Shown here: in pieces, positions 16,847 to 25,594 of the stretch
Numbering within the stretch: position 1 is the stretch's first letter
Layout: every line of letters starts with the position of its first letter
NCBI RefSeq assembly: GCF_019957155.1
Contig: NZ_JAIPME010000002.1
Location: 1,955,001 to 2,019,000, forward strand
Reading direction: 5' to 3'
Source: Anaerococcus murdochii
Lineage (GTDB): Bacteria; Bacillota; Clostridia; Tissierellales; Peptoniphilaceae
Length of the DNA: 64,000 nucleotides
Notes under the pieces: model-generated
What the model saw: the letters and a program-made list of their open reading frames with translations, nothing else
Databases searched by the model: none
Told to the model about the DNA's origin: nothing
Position numbers and translations under genes: made by a program

Positions 16847-16945
16847 GTAAGTGAATACTCACTTACGAAAAATTGATGAAGCAGAACCTTTATGGACTGC
16901 TTCTTTTTTTATCAATTTTACCTTGTTAGGGAGAACCCTAAGACC
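16847..16945 (+). other. oriT-like region upstream of mobC, copy 1
   Basis: Three inverted repeats in 100 bases: GTAAGTG/CACTTAC (16847-16866), GAAGCAG/CTGCTTC followed by T7 (16878-16910, also a fair terminator) and TTAGGG/CCCTAA (16926-16941). Relaxosome genes usually follow their oriT directly. I could not identify a known nic sequence. Confidence 0.45.
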
Positions 16946-16973
16946 CCAATAATTTATGATAAGGAGATATACT

Positions 16974-17315
16974 ATGGATAATAGAAAAAGAAATAATCAA
17001 CTAAAAATATATTTAACAGATGAAGAAAAAGAAGTTTTTGAAAAGAAAATGAAACTTGCGAATTGTAAAACTATGTCTCACTTTCTTAGAAAGTGCGTAT
17101 TAGAAAAAGATATTTATGTAGTAGATTTAGAACCATTTAGAAACCTACAATGGCTGCTTTCAAATACAACAAATAATATAAACCAGATTGCAAAAGCTAC
17201 TAATACAACTGGTGTTATTTACAAGAATGAAATTGAATCAATGAATAATCAGATAGAAAAATTATCAAGAGAAATATGGCAAATCCATTCTCTACTTCTT
17301 AATAAAGCAAAATAA
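16974..17315 (+). CDS. mobC: MobC-like relaxosome accessory protein, orphan copy
   Basis: 113 residues from MDNRKRNNQLKIYLTDEEKE with a strong AAGGAG site 7 bases upstream. Ribbon-helix-helix N-terminus (LKIYLTDEEKEVFEKKMKL, then MSHFLRKCVLE), followed by the NINQIAKATNTTG segment typical of MobC. MobC proteins bind oriT and help the relaxase nick. Unlike its paralogue at 39034, this copy is not followed by a relaxase gene; after the stop comes non-coding DNA and an IS256 remnant, so the relaxase gene was lost. Its C-terminus (LLNKAK) is shorter than the paralogue's. Confidence 0.85.
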   Translation: MDNRKRNNQLKIYLTDEEKEVFEKKMKLANCKTMSHFLRKCVLEKDIYVVDLEPFRNLQWLLSNTTNNINQIAKATNTTGVIYKNEIESMNNQIEKLSREIWQIHSLLLNKAK

Positions 17316-17640
17316 ATCTTGCGATATAAAATCAAGATTTAAGTGTTATGGATCTTCAAATCATACAAAATCTAATTCCTATACAAGTCTTTAAATATAA
17401 GATAAGTAACACTACATTTTTAATAAAATCTAGGTGCATCAAATAGGGTAGTGTGAAAAATTTTGTGTATCAGCCCTCCTGATAGTATGTGATTGATATT
17501 TTTTATTGAAAAATATCTTAAAATCTACCTTTTCAGCCTAATTGCTTTTTTAAAATTTGAGGATTTTTGTCAAGGGTTGGTCGTAAGACCAAGGCCTAGC
17601 ATTTACCCTTGACGGGAATTCTCAAATTTTTTATTATTTT
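17316..17640. other. Gene-free stretch with IS256-type terminus
   Basis: No gene seen. GGGTAGTGTGAAAAATTTTG at about 17444 followed by TGTATCAGCC resembles an IS256-type end. 17575-17615 carries a hairpin-prone TCAAGGGTTGG...CCCTTGA repeat. Confidence 0.4.
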
Positions 17641-17644
17641 GTGG

Positions 17645-17995
17645 CAGAAGTTTAGATTCTGCCTTCAAAGTATATAGTTAGATGAGATAATATTTGATCC
17701 CATCCACGGATTCTTGATGTCCACTTGCTTGAGGCATCTACCATTGCTAAACACAAGCTTTTTTGTAGTGCATAGTCATTTGGGAATATGGTTTTGTTTT
17801 TAGTTAATTTTCTTAGTTGCCTATTGAAGTTTTCTATGGCATTGTTTGTATATATTAGCTTTCATATTCCTTCTGGATATTTAAAATATTTAGATAGTTC
17901 TTCTCAGTTGTTTTTCCAAGAGCTTATGCACATAGGATATTTTTTATCCCATCCTTGTGTCCAAGTATTGTATAAATTTTTTTGACCCTACCATA
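17645..17995 (-). pseudogene. IS256 (mutator)-family transposase, C-terminal remnant
   Basis: Minus-strand translation gives KLIYTNNAIENFNRQLRKLT, then KNKTIFPNDYALQKSLCLAM and SSKWTSRIRGWDQILSHLTI, the conserved C-terminus of IS256-family transposases, ending TIYFEGRI and stop near 17656. A stop interrupts the frame before KLIYT, and everything upstream of about 17995 (including the DDE residues) is missing. The IS256-like terminus at about 17444 probably belongs to the same dead element. Confidence 0.85.
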
Positions 17996-18116
17996 ACAAA
18001 GAGCAGACAAACCGATCCACTCTTACCATATTGTATATATTTATATAAAACATAAAACATATTCACTCAATTTATTTATTTATTATTTTAATTCACAAAT
18101 TAATCTTTAATCAAGA

Positions 18117-18803
18117 CTACTTCACTATAGATGAAAAATCAAAAAAGATATGAAGCAATTGTAATGACTTATTTGATAAAGTATAATTGCTTATATATTC
18201 ATGCAAACCTTCATCTATATCTTTTTTTACTAAACACAAATTTCCTTTACTGATTGCTCCAAACTTATCTTTATTTATTTTAGAAAGTTTTATCGAATTA
18301 TTAGGAATATCAATATTTTTCACAACAAATCCGAACATAATATTTTTATTGTGATGAGATGGATATTTAGGAGGTTCATCTACAAAACGACTAACTCCTT
18401 CATCAATATATTTCTTATTTAGACTCGAACTTCCATCAATTCGTTTACACTCAATTATATAGTAATCTTTTTTGTTTTTATTTATCCAAAAATTATTCGA
18501 TATCACTTTGATATCACACCTTCCTATAAAGGAATCTGTATTTTCATCATATGTTTCTGGCGTTTCTATTTGGAATGATATAGGAAACATTTCACATCCT
18601 AATTTAGTTAACATAGAATTATCGTCTAAATAATAATGAAATAGATGGTTCTGTATGTTTACCTCATGATTCTTAACTTTACGTCCTACAGAAATACAAT
18701 TTTGCTTCATTAGGCTACAGCATTTTTCAATGGTCTCAATAATATAATAATAAAAACCATTTTGAAAATCTTCATTTATTGATTTTTGCTTAAAACCTCC
18801 CAC
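18117..18803 (-). CDS. Putative PD-(D/E)xK restriction-type nuclease
   Basis: 228 residues, GTG start at 18803 sharing a base with the methylase stop (TAGTG) and preceded by GGGAGGAG. I do not recognise a named family. The centre reads GRCDIKVISNNFWINKN ... DYYIIECKRIDG, i.e. an Asp followed at suitable distance by a hydrophobic strand with ExK, as in PD-(D/E)xK nucleases. Coupling to an adenine methylase gene supports a restriction-modification role, with this as cleavage or specificity partner. Whether it is harmful or silent now that the methylase is truncated is unclear; it may lack a promoter. Confidence 0.55.
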   Translation of the reverse strand: MGGFKQKSINEDFQNGFYYYIIETIEKCCSLMKQNCISVGRKVKNHEVNIQNHLFHYYLDDNSMLTKLGCEMFPISFQIETPETYDENTDSFIGRCDIKVISNNFWINKNKKDYYIIECKRIDGSSSLNKKYIDEGVSRFVDEPPKYPSHHNKNIMFGFVVKNIDIPNNSIKLSKINKDKFGAISKGNLCLVKKDIDEGLHEYISNYTLSNKSLQLLHIFFDFSSIVK

Positions 18804-20727
18804 TATTCATCTCCTCCCGATTCAATTATTTGCTCCATAACATCGGATAGATCAAGTTCTGCAATTGCAGGATGCCAGTACTTATAAAAATTAGGCTTTA
18901 TGATAAAAAATGAGTTATCAGAAAATTGGATGGCATCTCTAATTTGATGAAACTTATCATTGTGAGAAAACACACAAAATCTTGATAAAAGTACTTTATC
19001 ATCATCAATATTGTCGACCAAATCAATAGTTGTATCAGATTTTCCGTCTAAAACGGCCAGCTCAAATATAGAAAATCTGTTTAATACATTATGATACAAT
19101 TTAATTTCAATATGTTTTTCTACACGTTTATAGATAGCAGTAAATTGTTTTTTGAAACATTCACTATAATCAACTAATTCCTCGGCAGATACCTTTCTGT
19201 AAATATTCTCAATGTCTTTATTCGTAAGTTCCGGTATCTGGATTTTTATTGCATAGTCAATAAATTTATTATCTTTCAATCCAAACTCCTGTAATACTAA
19301 ATTATCCAGGTTTTCGATTTCAGAATCTAAATCTGATAAGCACAGAAATTCATCTTTCTTTTTTTCACTCTGAATGCGCTCTGTTTTATGTGCAATATCT
19401 TCAGAAAAAATATAAGGAAATTCTAATATTTCTCCCATAAATCGCTGCTCTCGTTCTATTCCTATTGAAGTTCCAAGCATTAGATTCAGATAAGAATAAA
19501 ATGAGGAGTTTAACAAACCTACCAAATTCATAAAGAATGGTCTTTGCTCCTCGCTTCCTTTAATAATATACATGGTCTTTTTACAAACAAATGTTTCATC
19601 ACTAAAAGCTGCTCGTAATTTATAATTATTGCAGTTCACTCCAGTTGGAGTTAATACATAAGGAGGAGAAAACAACGCTTTTTCTCTAGGACGATGTACT
19701 TTATCTTTCGAAAACAATGTAGTTTTATTTGAATACACAAAAAAGTGATCTACTCCTTTTTTCGAATCAAGAAGCCTTTTGTTTAGTAAATGAGAAGCAT
19801 CTTTCTTATCACCATCTTGATATTCTACTCCTGACCCCATAATAATAGGAGGTTCTTGTTTTTCGATTGCATTTGAAATTGTACAAAAACGATTCTTAAG
19901 TTTCATAATCAGAGTCAAATCAGTTGAAAACCCATATACAATAGTTTTCCAAGCCCAATCAAACCTCATAAGCATATTCTGTGTTACATACTTTATATCA
20001 TATCTTTCAATAACAATAACATTAAATAGCCTAAAGAAAATATTTGGCTTTATAGATGTATAATTTATAATATTGTCTAAGTTGTTTTCTTCTGAGTAAC
20101 TAAAAGAAATTATTGCTGCGGGCGCATCGGCATTTTCAAAAACTAATTTTCTTACCGAAGACATTTCAATTATGCTATGAATTTTAGTTTTATTTAACAA
20201 AAATTTCCTGAATCTTTTTGAAGGTTTCTTTTGGTTATACAATAATTTAGAATGTAAAATAAAACAACAAACAGTATGCTCTTTACAAAAGTCTTTAGCT
20301 CTGAAAACAAAGCTTCTACAAATCTCATTATTTTGTTGTTTGTCAAAGTATCCATTTTTTTTACAATATTCTAAATGAAGACCTGTTTTTACATTACCCC
20401 AAGGTGGATTACCAATAACAAAATCAAAGTTAATGTGGCTTAACCATCTAAGTTCCTCTTCATCAAAAAAATCACTGACAAATAAATTTTTCCCTTTTAA
20501 ATTCGGTAAAGTAAAAGTTGATAATGATTTTGGATCTTTGTAGTCTAAAACAGTTAAATAAAGAGAGAATATTGTAACATCAATTGCTTCCTCATTAATA
20601 TCTATACCATAAATATTGTCAGTTAAAAGAGATTTAAGTAAATTATCATCATCACAATACATTTTTCCATTTAAGTTTTCTTCTACTATACGTCGGTAAC
20701 TGTCAACTAAAAATACCCCTGAACCCT
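18803..20727 (-). pseudogene. N6-adenine DNA methylase (Eco57I/type IIG-like), 5'-truncated by integration
   Basis: The frame runs from GSGVFLVDSYRRIVEENLNG (about 20727) through IYGIDINEEAIDVTIFSLYL (motif II region) and DFVIGNPPWGN (catalytic motif IV, NPPW) to the stop at 18803. The part before GSG is replaced by unrelated DNA with a stop codon: motif I normally reads DPACGSG, so the gene is cut inside its SAM-binding loop. An internal ATG at 20662 would give 619 residues without motif I. The C-terminal part resembles target-recognition regions of type IIG enzymes. The N-terminal half is not elsewhere in the window. Confidence 0.8.
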
Positions 20728-20735
20728 CTCATGTC
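20722..20735. other. Integration junction inside methylase motif I
   Basis: Methylase coding sequence stops matching between GGTTCA (minus, 20720-20725) and TGACATGAGA. The region to the right begins a unit with a kinase and three serine recombinases. Integration of related triple-recombinase ICEs into hsdM-type methylase genes is known in streptococci (recalled). Confidence 0.6.
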
Positions 20736-20774
20736 AAGCTTATGACAAAATTCTGATGCTATGTAAATAAAAAA

Positions 20775-20792
20775 GAGTAGTCTTGACTACTC
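20775..20792 (-). terminator. Terminator downstream of kinase gene
   Basis: Perfect GAGTAGTC-TT-GACTACTC inverted repeat, followed on the minus strand by TTTTTTATTT, 37 bases after the kinase stop. Confidence 0.7.
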
Positions 20793-20828
20793 TCATAATG
20801 TTTTTAGATTTAGATAATCTTATTTGTT

Positions 20829-22337
20829 TTAATGTTCTATTAAAATTTCTTCTAACATAGGCTCTATGCCTCTTTTTATTAAAGATTCTACTAACCTCTG
20901 TGCATAAAATCTATTAATATTAAATGCAATATGATTCAATAACTCAGCTGCTTTTTCTCTTACTTCAAATGTAGATAAATTGTTTTCAAGAATGTAATTA
21001 GCAATATCTGCAAAATTATCTGCATCTTCAAATTTATTGCATTGAGAATCCATATCTAATTCAATAAACTTAATTACCTCTAAAATAGACTCTGGATACT
21101 CATTAAAATAATAATATAATGAATATTTAAAGTTACATGTGTTAATTATATTGTTGCACAAATCCTTTGATGATAGAGAAGATATATACATTAATATTCT
21201 GTCATCATATTTCTTAGATTCTATTAAACTTAGAATTTCTTCTTTGTTCTTATTATCATCTATGAATTTTTTTATTTTGATAAAATTTTCATACATATTA
21301 ATTGCATCTTTATAGCGAGAATTAATATCTAGACTTGTAGCTTTTTCAACTAATAATTTATACTTATGATTTTTATCATTAGGGCTTTTTGTTAGAATAA
21401 AATTAATTAATCTTCCCAAGGAATATACATCACTATATTTTCCTGTGCTTCCAAGCATCATTAATTGCTCTGGTGGGCAGTATTGTACCTGTCCCAATTG
21501 TGCTGTGCTTTTTGTTTGATGTGAAAAAACTAAATCAAAATTTTTTCCTAAACCAAAATCTGCTATTTTAATATCATTTCCTTTCAAAAATATATTATTA
21601 GAAGATATATCTCTATGGATAATATTTTTGTTATGCACTTTTGCCATTATATAAAGAATTTTTATTATAATAGATTCTTTAACTTCAACAGATAAAGGAT
21701 TAGAAATCAAAAAATCATATAAAGTTGAATCACACTTTTCCATAACATAAAAATATTCAGATTCATTAAAATCATATACTTTAATAATCCCTTCTATGTC
21801 AGATAAACTCTTAGTAATCTCAAATTCTCTTTTGAATCTATGCTTGCTATTTTCTTCAAGAAGATTTTCTCTTTTTAATTTTTTTATAACTAGACCAGTA
21901 GATTTTTGAAGGTATACATTAGCAAATCCACCTTCACCAATTAATTCAAGATCTTCGTCAAGTTTTGTTAACTCAAATGAATCTCCTATTTGTATTAATT
22001 GATATTTAAAAGGTCTTAATCGCCTATTCCAATTTTCCTTTAATTTTTCGATAAATGGGACTATTTCAACAGGCGTTTTTTGTTTTTCCTGAATATTAAA
22101 CTCTATAGACATAATATAAGAAAAGAATTTGTTTATTTTCCCATTATTGTATAAATCTTTTATTCTTTCACTAGCGTAAATCCATCTAGTTGGAAATCCA
22201 CTATAGTATTGATCATTGTATCCAAAATTAGAATTAAAAAACCTTACCAATGTAGAACCAGTTTTATATTCATATAGACTGTCTTCAAAATCTCCACAAA
22301 ACTCTTTTGAAATTATCTCAAAAAATGAACCATTCAT
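20829..22337 (-). CDS. Eukaryotic-like serine/threonine protein kinase, element-end cargo
   Basis: 502 residues from MNGSFFEIISKEF; an ATG thirty bases earlier is possible, but AGAGGTG lies 5 bases before the chosen one. Residues 1-125 form an unrecognised N-terminal domain. The kinase domain follows: glycine loop GEGGFANVY (~134-142), lysine in VIKKL (~152), catalytic loop HRDISSNN (~241-248), DFG (~261) and YCPPEQ (~286). All core residues are present. The C-terminal ~160 residues are unrecognised; no transmembrane helix or PASTA repeats are seen, so it is cytoplasmic. Its position between the integration junction and the recombinases is typical of defence cargo (compare phage-defence kinase Stk2), but this is inference. 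Confidence 0.8.
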   Translation of the reverse strand: MNGSFFEIISKEFCGDFEDSLYEYKTGSTLVRFFNSNFGYNDQYYSGFPTRWIYASERIKDLYNNGKINKFFSYIMSIEFNIQEKQKTPVEIVPFIEKLKENWNRRLRPFKYQLIQIGDSFELTKLDEDLELIGEGGFANVYLQKSTGLVIKKLKRENLLEENSKHRFKREFEITKSLSDIEGIIKVYDFNESEYFYVMEKCDSTLYDFLISNPLSVEVKESIIIKILYIMAKVHNKNIIHRDISSNNIFLKGNDIKIADFGLGKNFDLVFSHQTKSTAQLGQVQYCPPEQLMMLGSTGKYSDVYSLGRLINFILTKSPNDKNHKYKLLVEKATSLDINSRYKDAINMYENFIKIKKFIDDNKNKEEILSLIESKKYDDRILMYISSLSSKDLCNNIINTCNFKYSLYYYFNEYPESILEVIKFIELDMDSQCNKFEDADNFADIANYILENNLSTFEVREKAAELLNHIAFNINRFYAQRLVESLIKRGIEPMLEEILIEH

Positions 22338-22357
22338 TACAGCACCTCTGCTGTAAT
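22336..22357 (-). promoter_or_regulatory. Hairpin covering kinase Shine-Dalgarno and start codon
   Basis: Perfect 8-bp arms ATTACAGC/GCTGTAAT with loop AGAGGT on the minus strand. The loop is the ribosome binding site and the second arm includes the first two bases of ATG 22337. It could control translation or be a protein binding site. Confidence 0.55.
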
Positions 22358-22437
22358 TATACATCATCTCTTAGTTATAATAAAATTGCTATAATAATTA
22401 TATTAATTTAAAAGAGAGTGATTGCTCACTCCCTTTT

Positions 22438-23931
22438 CTACTTCCATATTATGTTCAACACTTCATTTCCTTCGCAGATTACTGAGTCTATATATTTTTC
22501 TATCAATTCTCTGGTAAGTTTAGTGTTGTCTATTACTTCTTTTTCTTCTTTTGCTTTTTGTATTTTTTCATTTATTGCTTGTATTTCTTCATCTATCGAA
22601 TTTTTAGAGTCAATGAATTTTTGTCTATTCATCTTGCCTAATTTATACTTTTCAAAATTTTGCATTTTTTTAACTTCTAGATCTTCGATGGATTTTTCCA
22701 TAGGTTTAACTTTTACTTTTTCATCCTTGATTGGATCTTCTAGACCATATTTTTCTTTTATTGCTTCAAATACTTGCTCTTCAAGGCTTCCTGCTCTTGA
22801 GTTCTTATGTTTTACATTATTACACTTACATATCCTACAAGTAAAATATGTGTGGACTCTAAGACTTCCATCAGATCTTTTGTGTTTAGATTGAATACAG
22901 CCTAGAATGTGATTACAAGTTGGACATTTTGCAAAACCTTGTAGTGGAGATTTTTTCCTCCATTCATAATCGGTATTTTTACCTTTCATAAATAGGTTCT
23001 TCTCTTTAATCTTCTGAACTTTTTCAAAGTCTTCTTTAGATATAATAGCTTCATGGTTGTTCTCAACTCTTCCCCATTCTTCTTTTGGTTTGAATTTAAA
23101 AGAAGATGGATTTAACACTGACTTATCTTGCATATTGAAAGTGTAAGTTCCAGTATAATTTTCATTTGCTAATACATCTATTACATTACCGTTAGTCCAA
23201 GTTGGTCTAGGCTTTTTAGCTGTTCTAATTATTGAATATTCGAAATCAAGATTGGTTAATTCGCTCTTTCTTTTTGATGGTGTTGGAATTTTTTCTTCAT
23301 TTAATATCTTAGCTATATTTCTTGAAGATGTACCATCAAGTGCAAGTTTAAAAATCTTCTTTACTATCCAAGCTGTTTCTTCATCAACTATGATTTTATG
23401 TCTATCATTAGGATCTTTCATGTATCCTAAAGGTGGACTCCAAGCTAAAAATTTTCCTTGTTTTTTGAGTGTAGTCATAGATGACTTTACCTTTTCAGAA
23501 ATATCTTTTGTGTAGAAATCATATAATAGTCCCTTGAATTGAATATCTAAATCTGTTCCATTTCCCTTTTCTTTGTTACTATCATAGCCATCATTTATGG
23601 CAATGAATCTTACTCCAAGGAATGGAAATATATTTTCAAGATAATCTCCAAGTGTTATATAATCTCTCATAAATCTGGACAAGTCTTTTACAATTATTGT
23701 CTGGATATTATTTTTCCTTACATCTTCGAGCATTCTTTGAAAGGCTGGTCTATTTTCATTTGTTCCAGAATATCCGTCATCAACATATTCTTCTCTTGTG
23801 AAGTTCTTAAATTCTTCATTCTTGTCGAGATAATCGTTTAGATATACTCTTTGATTTATGATACTTTCACTCTCATCAGTCTTTATCATATCTTCAACGG
23901 ATAATCTAATGTATAGAGCAATCTTACTCAT
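22438..23931 (-). CDS. Large serine recombinase, third of operon
   Basis: 497 residues. Catalytic serine in ALYIRLSVED (S10); core IIVKDLSRFMRDYITLGDYL; recombinase domain with LGYMKDPNDRHKIIVDEE; zinc ribbon CPTC (~330) and CRICKC (~365); C-terminal coiled coil. Complete by length and motifs. It starts 8 bases inside the end of the middle recombinase gene and ends next to the kinase gene near the element edge. Members of such triple sets usually act together in integration and excision; individual roles cannot be assigned from sequence. Confidence 0.92.
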   Translation of the reverse strand: MSKIALYIRLSVEDMIKTDESESIINQRVYLNDYLDKNEEFKNFTREEYVDDGYSGTNENRPAFQRMLEDVRKNNIQTIIVKDLSRFMRDYITLGDYLENIFPFLGVRFIAINDGYDSNKEKGNGTDLDIQFKGLLYDFYTKDISEKVKSSMTTLKKQGKFLAWSPPLGYMKDPNDRHKIIVDEETAWIVKKIFKLALDGTSSRNIAKILNEEKIPTPSKRKSELTNLDFEYSIIRTAKKPRPTWTNGNVIDVLANENYTGTYTFNMQDKSVLNPSSFKFKPKEEWGRVENNHEAIISKEDFEKVQKIKEKNLFMKGKNTDYEWRKKSPLQGFAKCPTCNHILGCIQSKHKRSDGSLRVHTYFTCRICKCNNVKHKNSRAGSLEEQVFEAIKEKYGLEDPIKDEKVKVKPMEKSIEDLEVKKMQNFEKYKLGKMNRQKFIDSKNSIDEEIQAINEKIQKAKEEKEVIDNTKLTRELIEKYIDSVICEGNEVLNIIWK

Positions 23932-25594
23932 CGTCTGTTCCTCCTGCTAAATTATCTATATTGAATTTAAAGACTATTTCAAATTCGTGTTTATCATAAA
24001 CTATTATTTTTTCAATCAAGTTATGGATTAAATCTCCAGGTAGCTTTTCCAAATTCTTTGAAGCATATAAATCATTTATCCATTTTGTTGATTTTGATCT
24101 TTCTTTTTTAAGCTTTGATATATTAACTTCGATTGCTGAAATCTCGTTATCAAATGTAGACATATGACCTTGAGCAATCTCTCTTCTTAATAAATACTCA
24201 TCTCTATCAATCTTACCTAGACTGTATTCTTCATAGGCTCTTTGAATGATATTTTCTTCATTTAGATTTTTTCTTTTAAGATTTTCAATATCTTTCTTAA
24301 AAGTATCTATTGCTTTATTAAATCTAGCTTTAATTCTATTAACAAATTTTGTCTTGCTAGTTGTCTTCATAATAAACTCAGAAATCTTATCACTAATAGC
24401 CTGATCTAAATCTCTTTCCATAATGAATACTGATTTTTCGGGTTTTATACTTCCACTAAATCTCTCATTCTGAAATGAATAGTAGAGTCTGTCTAAATTT
24501 TTACCATAGATACGAGTTCTTCTATTAAGTTCTTTGCCAGTATTATTGTTGATTACAAGACCTTTAAATCTGTTCTCATAGTCCCTATTTTCAAAATTGT
24601 GCATTGGCGAACTGAAAACATGATTTTTCTTTCTTTCTTGTCTTTCTCGTAAGATTCTTTCGTGAACTTCCTTAGAAATGATTGCTTCATGTGCATTCTC
24701 ACTAATTATATACTGACTTTCGTCTACAAAATGTTGTTTAATTCCTTTTGCAAGATTTTGTTGCTTAACTCCTTGTACTAAAGTCCCCGTATAAGCTGGG
24801 TTTGTAAGCATTTTTGAAATTGTCCCTTTATTCCATTCAGGATCATCATCTTGTCTATAAACTCTCCCAGTTTTATAGTAAATCATTCCAGGAGCATAGC
24901 CTTTTTCATTAAAATGCTTTGCGACTTCATATTGGCTTTTGCCTTGAAGAGTCAAATCAAACATCTCTTCAACTATAAATCTAACATTTTCATCAATTAC
25001 AAGTTTTTGACCTTCTTTAGATTTTTTAATCTTGTAGCCATAAGGTGGAACAGATCCAATAAAGTATCCATTTCTTGCTCTATTGTGTTTTGAGGTCTTT
25101 ATCTTAACTGAAATATCCTTAGCATACATATCGTTGATAATATTTTTAAGAGTAACCTCAAAAGATTTCTTTGAATCTGTTTCTTTGACTGTGTCTAATT
25201 TATCATTAACTGAAATAAATCTAACACCTAAAAATGGAAAAACTTTATCAATCAATCTTCCCATTTCGAGATATTCTCTTCCAAGTCTTGATAAATCTCT
25301 GATAATAATGCAATTGATTCTTCTATCCCTAATATCTTGCATCATATTCTGAAATGATGGTCTTTCAAAGTTTGTTCCACTATATTCATAGTCAGTGTAA
25401 ACTTCTAAAACATCTATATTTTCTTTTAATGCATATTCTTTACAAGACAGTATTTGAGTTTCTATTGAGTATGATTTTTCTCTCCACTCTTCTGTTCTTT
25501 CGTTGGATAGCCTTGTATAAATTCCGGCCTTAAAGACTTTTCTTTCTGTCTTTTCGCTTTTCTTTTCAATATATCTTTTGGAAGTTCTTGCCAT
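23924..25594 (-). CDS. Large serine recombinase, second of operon, zinc ribbon degenerate
   Basis: 556 residues. Catalytic motif AGIYTRLSNER (serine ~30), core IIIRDLSRLGREYLEMGRLI, recombinase domain with PYGYKIKKSKEGQKLVIDEN, long coiled coil near the end. Where the other two have Cys-pair zinc ribbons, this protein reads RFKGLVINNNTGKELNRRTR with no cysteine pairs, so the DNA-binding ribbon is lost or replaced. Its ATG shares one base with the stop of the first recombinase gene (TAATG), and its end overlaps the third by 8 bases. Confidence 0.92.
   Translation of the reverse strand: MARTSKRYIEKKSEKTERKVFKAGIYTRLSNERTEEWREKSYSIETQILSCKEYALKENIDVLEVYTDYEYSGTNFERPSFQNMMQDIRDRRINCIIIRDLSRLGREYLEMGRLIDKVFPFLGVRFISVNDKLDTVKETDSKKSFEVTLKNIINDMYAKDISVKIKTSKHNRARNGYFIGSVPPYGYKIKKSKEGQKLVIDENVRFIVEEMFDLTLQGKSQYEVAKHFNEKGYAPGMIYYKTGRVYRQDDDPEWNKGTISKMLTNPAYTGTLVQGVKQQNLAKGIKQHFVDESQYIISENAHEAIISKEVHERILRERQERKKNHVFSSPMHNFENRDYENRFKGLVINNNTGKELNRRTRIYGKNLDRLYYSFQNERFSGSIKPEKSVFIMERDLDQAISDKISEFIMKTTSKTKFVNRIKARFNKAIDTFKKDIENLKRKNLNEENIIQRAYEEYSLGKIDRDEYLLRREIAQGHMSTFDNEISAIEVNISKLKKERSKSTKWINDLYASKNLEKLPGDLIHNLIEKIIVYDKHEFEIVFKFNIDNLAGGTDDE

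Larger units (their letters stand above)
15132..17300. repeat. Large direct repeat, copy 1 (IS110 plus oriT-like region plus mobC)
   Basis: This segment recurs 22,060 bases to the right (37192-39360). The IS110 portion and its flanks look identical; differences appear at the oriT-like hairpin (AATACT versus AGTACC loop) and are frequent inside mobC. Confidence 0.85.
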
